Source of the DNA: Holosporaceae bacterium
GTDB lineage: Bacteria; Pseudomonadota; Alphaproteobacteria; UBA3830
Reading direction: 5' to 3'
Length of the DNA stretch: 48,607 nt
Assembly (NCBI GenBank): GCA_031288795.1
Contig: JAITQS010000030.1
Coordinates: forward strand, 1-48,607
The translations under genes were made by a program, and so were the position numbers. The notes below the pieces were generated by a model. The model was not told where the DNA came from. It did not search any database and was given only the letters and a program-made list of their open reading frames with translations. Shown here in pieces: positions 44,346-48,607 of this stretch (its first letter is position 1; each line of letters begins with the position of its first letter).

Positions 44346-46340
44346 ATGAACATGGAATGCTTAACGAAAAAGAACTTTATAATCGCTTTTCAGATAATAT
44401 TATGCATTATTTACTGTTTTGGGGAACATTATTTATGCTACGGCTGTCACATATGTTTTTTTGACACCGATGATTACATGAGAGCCGTCAGAATTCGCGA
44501 ATTTTTCCAGTATTTTGATTTATCGAACAATGTCATAGCAAGGAGCAATGTTCCCCTCGGCTGCAGTCTGCACTGGACGCGCTTCTATGATTTTTTTCTG
44601 ATAATCCCCTCCTATATACTGAGTTTCTTTACGGATTCCATTAGCGCAGCCATTGAATATGTTTGTTTTTTTATGGGGCCGATTCTAAAAAGCTGCTGTA
44701 TATTTGTGCTTTTTAGAATTGCCAACAGCATTTGCCCTAGACATGAAGTTATTGTAATTACGACAATTTTTTTCGTATATTTCAACTTTTATATGATTGG
44801 TGCCCTGGGAAAGCCGGATCATCACACTTTTATTATGCTATTTGTGCTGCTGTTCATCGATGCCGCTGTTCTGGCGATACGCTACAGATTCAGCCGCCCT
44901 GGAGACTACGTTCGCATGGCGCTGATATCTGCGCTGTGCATCTGGATATCTCCGGAAACACTAATTCCCCTTGTGCTGATGGATGTACTACTGTTTTTTC
45001 TGACGTTCTTGGGCCTAGGCAATCTTAAAATGCTGCTCCTTAAAAACACCATGATTGCTTTTCTAGTGGGCCTCATAATTATGGACGCAGTTCATTCGAA
45101 TGTGGGCGTGTTTTCTATCCTAATGATTCTGCTGCTGGTGTCGATGTTATATTTTATCGAATACGATGAAATTTTTTTGAAGTTTGCTTCTTTAGATAGG
45201 CTCGTTCATCTCGCATTTTTGGCTATACCAATTCTGCTACTCGCGCTTATCCCATTTACGCCAGAGATTTGCGCTGTGGAGTACGATAAGATTTCTGCGG
45301 TGCATTTCGCGTTATATCTGAGCGCCTCTGTGTTTTTTTGGTTATGTTTATCTAGTCAGCAACGTTTAAAATCGTCGAAAATTTTTCATTTTTTCTTCGG
45401 GAAGATTATTTTTCTCACAGTTGCGGCGATTTTTCTTCTTACCTATCCGAAGTTTTTCAGCGGAATGGAAGCGGATATCAGCGACTACACAAGAAAAATC
45501 TGGCTGAGTAAAGTGTCCGAGATGAAATCACCGTTTAGCTGTGAGCTTGCAGGATGTTTTTCAATTCATCTGCTATATACCATTCTGATGGTAATATATA
45601 AAATACGCCAATTAGGGACCGGTCCGGAACAGTTTCTTGTTGCCCAGTGCTTCCGGAGCAGAACATCGCTAATATGGTGGATATTTCTATTGAACGCCAT
45701 CTGCTATACGATATTTGCGACAATGGCTAATCGAATGATTCCCTACTCTATGTTGTTCAGTCTTCCTTTATACGTTGATTTCTGTATGAATTACATATCG
45801 AAGAAATCGTCAGGTACCGGAGTACGTCTGGCGGCGGCGTTTCTCGTCACAATGGGACCGCTCATCGTGCTTAATTTTATTTACGACATTCTGGATCCTC
45901 CGAAGTCGCTTCCGGACAAGCCAAAGTATACCAAACAGGAGCTCTGGAAAGCCCTGGATCGGCTCTCCGATGCTCCGGTGGTGATTATGGCGTCTACCTC
46001 TTACGGACCAGAGCTTCTGTACTATACGAAGCACAGTGTCGTTGCCGCTCCCTATCATAGGCAATCGGAAGGCATAGCCCGATTCTACAAAACAATGATG
46101 GATGCCTTCGATGAAAATACCGTAAAAAAAATACTCATCGATACCAACACATCATATATTTTTCTGAAAAAAAGCACTTCTGTCAAAAATACGCTGAATG
46201 ACGGTTCTTCCCAAAATTTATCTAGCATGATAATTAGCAACAACCTTCCCAAATGGATAAGTAGCGTGGAAATACCTAAAAAATTTGACGACATTATCGT
46301 TGTCAAAGTAAACAAAGAGCTACTAAAAACCGATTTTTAG
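44346..46340 (+). CDS. Multi-spanning GT-C-like glycosyltransferase (STT3/PMT-type), substrate unknown
   Basis: The 664 residues have a first membrane helix, then a large first loop with DTDDYMRAVRIREFF (about 40-54), which fits the acidic metal/catalytic motif of GT-C enzymes, and LHWTRFYDFFL. GKPDHHTFIMLFVLLF (about 156-171) resembles the DHH-type motif of oligosaccharyltransferase-like proteins. Eleven or more membrane helices follow. From about 510 there is a soluble periplasmic domain (KPKYTKQELWKALDRL, YYTKHSVVAAPYHRQSEGI). It probably transfers a lipid-linked sugar to a surface molecule, but the acceptor cannot be told. A TATAAT lies ten bases before the ATG, so the next ATG (44352) is possible. 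Confidence 0.7.
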   Translation: MNMECLTKKNFIIAFQIILCIIYCFGEHYLCYGCHICFFDTDDYMRAVRIREFFQYFDLSNNVIARSNVPLGCSLHWTRFYDFFLIIPSYILSFFTDSISAAIEYVCFFMGPILKSCCIFVLFRIANSICPRHEVIVITTIFFVYFNFYMIGALGKPDHHTFIMLFVLLFIDAAVLAIRYRFSRPGDYVRMALISALCIWISPETLIPLVLMDVLLFFLTFLGLGNLKMLLLKNTMIAFLVGLIIMDAVHSNVGVFSILMILLLVSMLYFIEYDEIFLKFASLDRLVHLAFLAIPILLLALIPFTPEICAVEYDKISAVHFALYLSASVFFWLCLSSQQRLKSSKIFHFFFGKIIFLTVAAIFLLTYPKFFSGMEADISDYTRKIWLSKVSEMKSPFSCELAGCFSIHLLYTILMVIYKIRQLGTGPEQFLVAQCFRSRTSLIWWIFLLNAICYTIFATMANRMIPYSMLFSLPLYVDFCMNYISKKSSGTGVRLAAAFLVTMGPLIVLNFIYDILDPPKSLPDKPKYTKQELWKALDRLSDAPVVIMASTSYGPELLYYTKHSVVAAPYHRQSEGIARFYKTMMDAFDENTVKKILIDTNTSYIFLKKSTSVKNTLNDGSSQNLSSMIISNNLPKWISSVEIPKKFDDIIVVKVNKELLKTDF

Positions 46341-46464
46341 TTGAAAAATAAAGCTCTTGCAAAGCCAAATATTCATGAAGATCCTGTAAAAAGAACGCCC
46401 GTGGACAGTTTTCAAAATAACTCCGGTGTGCGGTTAGGTGAGATTAATATTTTAGACAAAAAAG

Positions 46465-46493
46465 TTGCTTTCTTTTTATTTTTTTGATACGAT
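46465..46493 (+). promoter_or_regulatory. Candidate promoter of the secreted repeat protein
   Basis: TTGCTT (46465-46470) and TACGAT (46488-46493) are 17 bp apart. The leader to the ATG at 46599 is about 100 bases and holds a small inverted repeat CTTGA-AA-TCAAG near 46515-46527. Confidence 0.4.
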
Positions 46494-46598
46494 ATTAATT
46501 GGTACTTTTTGAAAACTTGAAATCAAGTAGTGATTTTTAGGAAACTAAAGAATAAGTGCCAAATGCGCAAAAATTTGTCGTATAAAAGGAGATAAGAA

Positions 46599-48607
46599 AT
46601 GAGAAAGATATTTTGCCAACTCTCTATAGCCATGGCATTACTGCAAGGAACAGTGATGGCAATGTTACTGAATAATGAAATCAAAAATCCCACCTCTATT
46701 GAGACTAAAAGGTCACACCATTCCAAGCATTCACATACTTATAGCAGGATCTTTCATTATTGCAGCTGGGATGAAATCAAAACTCATTTGCAGCTCCTAA
46801 GAGAAGAAGGTATATTACTTGGCGATTTTCCATTATTGCTAGTTGATTACAATGAAACATTGGTATCCTTTCCATATGGTACAATTATTAGGCAATTCAT
46901 GAGAAACAACAATTGTATAATTGAAAAATATGCCGCAAAAGCTATGGTAAACTCCTGCTATGACAAAAAACTCCCATCAGGACGATTTTACGAAGGCGAA
47001 GTAGTGGAAGGCGCTCTCGATTGCATAAAATCATATCAGAATGCAGGCTTTTCTACTGTGGTTATAACGCTGGGCTCTTTTGACATACATTCAACCAGAT
47101 CTGAGGCAATGCAGAATTCCGGGCTAAATTCCTGCATAAATTTATCCGAAGACAAATTTGAACCTTCGAGTATCAGCAGAAAATACCCAGATGGAAGTTT
47201 GCGTTTTGAATGGTCATTGCCAGATGAAAAGCGGATTCGTGCATATTATCTTGGTGGACATCTTTATTGTGCTCAATTTCCGAACGCTCAGCGTGCAAAA
47301 TCCAAGGGAAACACTTTGCGAGCTTTTTTAGAGACCCTTAAAAAAAATCCCACACTTATTGTTGCCGTCGATGATAAGGATTATAATATTCTCTCCATTA
47401 AGGAAGTTTGTAAAAAATTGAAAATTCCATATCTTGGATTCATAATCGATCTAGAAGAAAACAATGCCAATAACATAAAAAAAGCTGCCCAAGAGTTTAG
47501 TCCCGAAATACTTACCCAAATAGACTCATGCATTGAAGTAGCCCAAGGTCGTAATCATAAAAACATTTCTATAGAAGGTCTTCCCAATGTCGGTTTATCC
47601 ACTACCACCCGTAAAGCAGAATACATTGGCATGAATACACCTGCGCCGACCGCTGCTCCTAAACAAACGAACTTGGAGAAAACTTTAAGTGCCCCCACAA
47701 TTGCAAACGAAACCGAAGATGATCAGGATATCTCAATCTCTTCTCTGTTTTCAGAAGAGGAATTTGCTCCCAAAGTAAACAATGCAGGTGCGCCATATGG
47801 TCTCTCGGAGTCTAGCCCGCAGCATAACACGTCTATAGCTCCTGCTCCTTTTATAGAATTAAAGCAGGAATACAATAGGGAGAAAAATTCACAAGGTATG
47901 CCAAAACGGATGATTTCTCCACCTTCTGGTTATTTATCTAGAATAATGCCGAGGGCGAATGAAAAATCTCCGACTCCATATATGGTGAAATCTTCTATTT
48001 CCCCTAATTCGGTTAAAGTCAAAGGAAAGCATCGCACATTTATCATCGAAGATATAGAGCCAAGCTCAAGCGTCCCCAGCATGCCACCCCAAACCGTAAC
48101 AAAAGGTAGATTTACCATCGAAGAAATAGGTTCTAGCTCAAGCGTCCCCATCTTGCCAACCCAAGCCGTAACAAAAGGTAGATTTACCATCAAAGAAATA
48201 GGTTCTAGCTCAAGCGTCCCCATCTTGCCACCCCAAACCGTAACAAAAGGTAGATTTACCATCAAAGATATAGGTTCTAGCTCAAGCGCCCCCATCTTGC
48301 CAACCCAAACCGTAACAAAAGGTAGATTTACCATCGAAGATATAGGTGGTTCTAGCTCAAGCGCTCCCATATCGCCACCCCCAGCCGTAACAAAAAGTAG
48401 ATTTATCGTCGAAGATATAGGTTCTAGCTCAAGCGCTCCCGTATCGCCACCCCCAGCCGTAACAAAAGGTAGATTTATCGTCGAAGATATAGGTTCTAGC
48501 TCAAGCGCTCCCGTATCGCCACCCCAAGCCGTAACAAAAAGTAGATTTATCGTCGAAGATATAGGTTCTAGCTCAAGCGCTCCCGTATCGCCACCCCCAG
48601 CCGTAAC
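46599..48607 (+). CDS. Secreted HAD-fold (DUF2608-like) protein with C-terminal 24-residue repeats, partial
   Basis: Open from ATG 46599 (AAAGGAG upstream) to the window edge with no stop, so at least 669 residues. A signal peptide (MRKIFCQLSIAMALLQGTVMA) is followed by a HAD-like domain (about 55-320). Motif I is LLLVDYNETLV (D83, N85, T87), motif II VVITLGSFD (T157), motif III KGNTLRAFL (K236) and motif IV VAVDDKDYN (D258/D259). This order matches the secreted DUF2608 phosphatase-like family. N85 replaces the usual second Asp, so hydrolase activity is uncertain. A Pro/Ser/Asn-rich linker leads to at least eight tandem repeats from residue 479, consensus RFxIEDIGSSSSAPxxPPxAVTKG. Stands alone after the GT-C-like gene. 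Likely exported; a host-directed role is inference. Confidence 0.85.
   Translation, partial: MRKIFCQLSIAMALLQGTVMAMLLNNEIKNPTSIETKRSHHSKHSHTYSRIFHYCSWDEIKTHLQLLREEGILLGDFPLLLVDYNETLVSFPYGTIIRQFMRNNNCIIEKYAAKAMVNSCYDKKLPSGRFYEGEVVEGALDCIKSYQNAGFSTVVITLGSFDIHSTRSEAMQNSGLNSCINLSEDKFEPSSISRKYPDGSLRFEWSLPDEKRIRAYYLGGHLYCAQFPNAQRAKSKGNTLRAFLETLKKNPTLIVAVDDKDYNILSIKEVCKKLKIPYLGFIIDLEENNANNIKKAAQEFSPEILTQIDSCIEVAQGRNHKNISIEGLPNVGLSTTTRKAEYIGMNTPAPTAAPKQTNLEKTLSAPTIANETEDDQDISISSLFSEEEFAPKVNNAGAPYGLSESSPQHNTSIAPAPFIELKQEYNREKNSQGMPKRMISPPSGYLSRIMPRANEKSPTPYMVKSSISPNSVKVKGKHRTFIIEDIEPSSSVPSMPPQTVTKGRFTIEEIGSSSSVPILPTQAVTKGRFTIKEIGSSSSVPILPPQTVTKGRFTIKDIGSSSSAPILPTQTVTKGRFTIEDIGGSSSSAPISPPPAVTKSRFIVEDIGSSSSAPVSPPPAVTKGRFIVEDIGSSSSAPVSPPQAVTKSRFIVEDIGSSSSAPVSPPPAV
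48033..48607 (+). repeat. 72-bp tandem repeat array (at least 8 units)
   Basis: In-frame units of 24 codons (one unit has 25, with an extra Gly near 48345). Units 2-4 form one near-identical group (RFTI...ILP) and units 6-8 another (RFIV...VSP), with unit 5 a hybrid. Unit 1 is the most diverged (RTFIIEDIEPSSS). This points to stepwise local amplification. The array continues beyond 48607. Confidence 0.95.

Noticed and set aside
47930-48370. Minus-strand ORF of 146 codons with regular repeats
   Set aside because: It is the antisense shadow of the 72-bp coding repeats of the gene starting at 46599; the plus frame has the signal peptide, ribosome site and HAD domain.
48033-48607. Possible CRISPR-like array because of regular repeats
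   Set aside because: Repeats are contiguous, in frame, without unique spacers and part of a coding sequence.

Overview
The window looks like chromosomal DNA of an alphaproteobacterium, most likely a host-associated Holosporales/Rickettsiales-type lineage. This is inferred from a PopZ-family protein beside TolC, an FtsZ with an alphaproteobacterial-style C-terminal peptide, a split dcw (division and cell wall) cluster, a moderately AT-rich sequence with long A/T runs, several orphan exported proteins and an interspersed palindromic repeat like the Rickettsia palindromic elements. No rRNA, tRNA, CRISPR array, transposase or phage gene was seen.

Layout. 1-1800: left edge with a diverged direct repeat, a broken exported ORF, two palindrome copies and an exported helical orphan (860-1606) with a near-consensus promoter. 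1802-2671: era (minus). 2787-10658: cell wall and division operon murG-murC-murB-ddl-ftsQ-ftsA-ftsZ, then serS with an unusual archaeal/eukaryotic-like motif set. 12206-15193: two exported orphans flanking trmJ. 15209-18548 (minus): popZ-like gene, tolC, gltX. 18611-21113 (plus): comEC and HU. 21116-21619: frameshifted remnant and a palindrome. 21620-24351: glmM-rmuC. 24498-32303 (minus): rarA, tolB-tolA-tolR-tolQ, ruvB-ruvA-ruvC, dnaQ. 32365-34282 (plus): a three-gene partner-switching module (receiver-PP2C phosphatase, HATPase anti-sigma kinase, STAS antagonist). 34547-42538 (minus): murJ-parB-parA followed upstream by the F1 ATP synthase genes atpC-D-G-A-H. 42693-48607: Cys-rich exported orphan, OMP-like exported protein, a large GT-C-like membrane protein, and a secreted HAD/DUF2608-like protein with 72-bp tandem repeats that runs off the right edge.

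Two things stand out. First, a 142-bp, full-length imperfect palindrome with perfect 17-bp termini is scattered through the window in intact, deleted and fragmentary copies. One fragment is read in frame inside murJ, and another supplies the stop codon of rmuC. Second, the gene at the right edge encodes an exported HAD-fold protein whose tail is built from at least eight 24-residue repeats; it looks like a host-directed protein and is incomplete here. The housekeeping genes supply peptidoglycan precursors (glmM, mur, ddl), flip lipid II (murJ), build the divisome (ftsQAZ), constrict the outer membrane (tol), segregate the chromosome (parAB, popZ), repair DNA (ruvABC, rarA, rmuC, dnaQ) and make ATP (atp).
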